NCBI GenBank assembly: GCA_024685275.1
Contig: JAIKVY010000251.1
Coordinates: 1-32,802, forward strand
From: Clostridia bacterium
GTDB taxonomy: Bacteria; Bacillota; Clostridia; Christensenellales; DTU072
Direction: 5' to 3'
DNA length: 32,802 nt
The notes beneath the pieces are model-generated. The model did not search any database. It was not told the origin of the DNA and worked only from the letters and a program-made list of their open reading frames with translations. Made by a program: the position numbers and the translations under genes. This document shows positions 32,678 to 32,802 of this stretch, one piece after another (within the stretch, counting starts at the first letter, position 1; each line of letters opens with the position of its first letter).

Positions 32678-32723
32678 TATACTACTATATTTGTAGTATA
32701 TTAAACCTATTTTGAAAAATCAA
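32678..32723 (-). promoter_or_regulatory. PNPOx-gene promoter with overlapping palindromic operator
   Basis: On the minus strand TTGATT (32723-32718) and TATACT (32700-32695) are 17 bases apart. The perfect 8-bp arms TATACTAC/GTAGTATA (32678-32685 and 32693-32700) around a 7-base centre cover the -10 box, an arrangement typical of a dimeric repressor site. Confidence 0.65.
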
Positions 32724-32802
32724 ATATGATTATTGTAAACTTGTTTTTTTTAAAATTTTTTATGTCCTAAATATGGTACATATATTATGTATAATTATAA
32801 TA

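Noticed and set aside
1..32802. Mollicute genetic code (TGA as Trp)
   Set aside because: Tryptophan is written TGG throughout and TGA ends genes, for example at 5688-5690.

Overview
The window is A+T-rich DNA (roughly 70% A+T by eye) from a low-GC Bacillota-type bacterium, probably an anaerobe. Signs are GGAGG-type ribosome binding sites, sigma-A promoters (several at or near the TTGACA-N17-TATAAT consensus), dense gene packing, and a flavodoxin/bis-[4Fe-4S] 'EFR1' protein. TGA is used as a stop (for example at 5688-5690), so the code is standard code 11, not the Mycoplasma code. I cannot name the species. No tRNA, rRNA, CRISPR array or intact insertion sequence was found.

Left part (1-6571). 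The first seven codons of a leftward gene lie at the edge, behind a perfect consensus promoter and a leader that looks like a transcription attenuator. Next is a gene for an unknown protein with a resolvase-type C-terminal helix-turn-helix, framed by two 32-bp imperfect direct repeats. Then come a KDPG-aldolase-type enzyme with a C-terminal extension coupled to a DUF5662 protein, a leftward GNAT acetyltransferase / YgjP-like metallopeptidase pair, and an extended SDR with a zinc-ribbon tail coupled to the flavodoxin-ferredoxin protein.

Surface polysaccharide region (6566-21592). A leftward block holds a broken ThDP enzyme (acetolactate-synthase type), an IspD-type cytidylyltransferase, an SDR epimerase/dehydratase, a NodB-type deacetylase lipoprotein, a two-domain glycerophosphotransferase-like protein and a two-domain glycosyltransferase. 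It continues into fdtC/fdtB/fdtA-type genes. Divergently, rmlA, rmlB and a GT2 glycosyltransferase run rightward. RmlA, RmlB, FdtA, FdtB and FdtC together would make a dTDP-3-acetamido-3,6-dideoxyhexose (Fuc3NAc or Qui3NAc); rmlC and rmlD are absent. No flippase, polymerase or exporter is in the window. Two decayed coding stretches and the broken ThDP gene suggest the left half of the cluster is being lost or remodelled. Its first three genes look less A+T-rich than their neighbours, which suggests acquisition.

Defence-type and accessory region (21601-32802). Two modules each pair an ABC-type AAA ATPase with an RloB protein (RloAB/AbiL-like). The first is intact. In the second, rloB carries a one-base frameshift in a short A run. 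Between them lie an alpha/beta hydrolase, an MBL-fold hydrolase, a membrane acyltransferase with an apparently leaderless promoter, and a small membrane protein. Further right are a DUF6273-like gene remnant, an AAA_14/DUF4143 ATPase, another membrane protein and a PNPOx-family flavoprotein. Two intergenic repeat clusters (33-bp period at 25381, 55-bp spacing at 31232) look like orphan transposon ends or protein-binding arrays.
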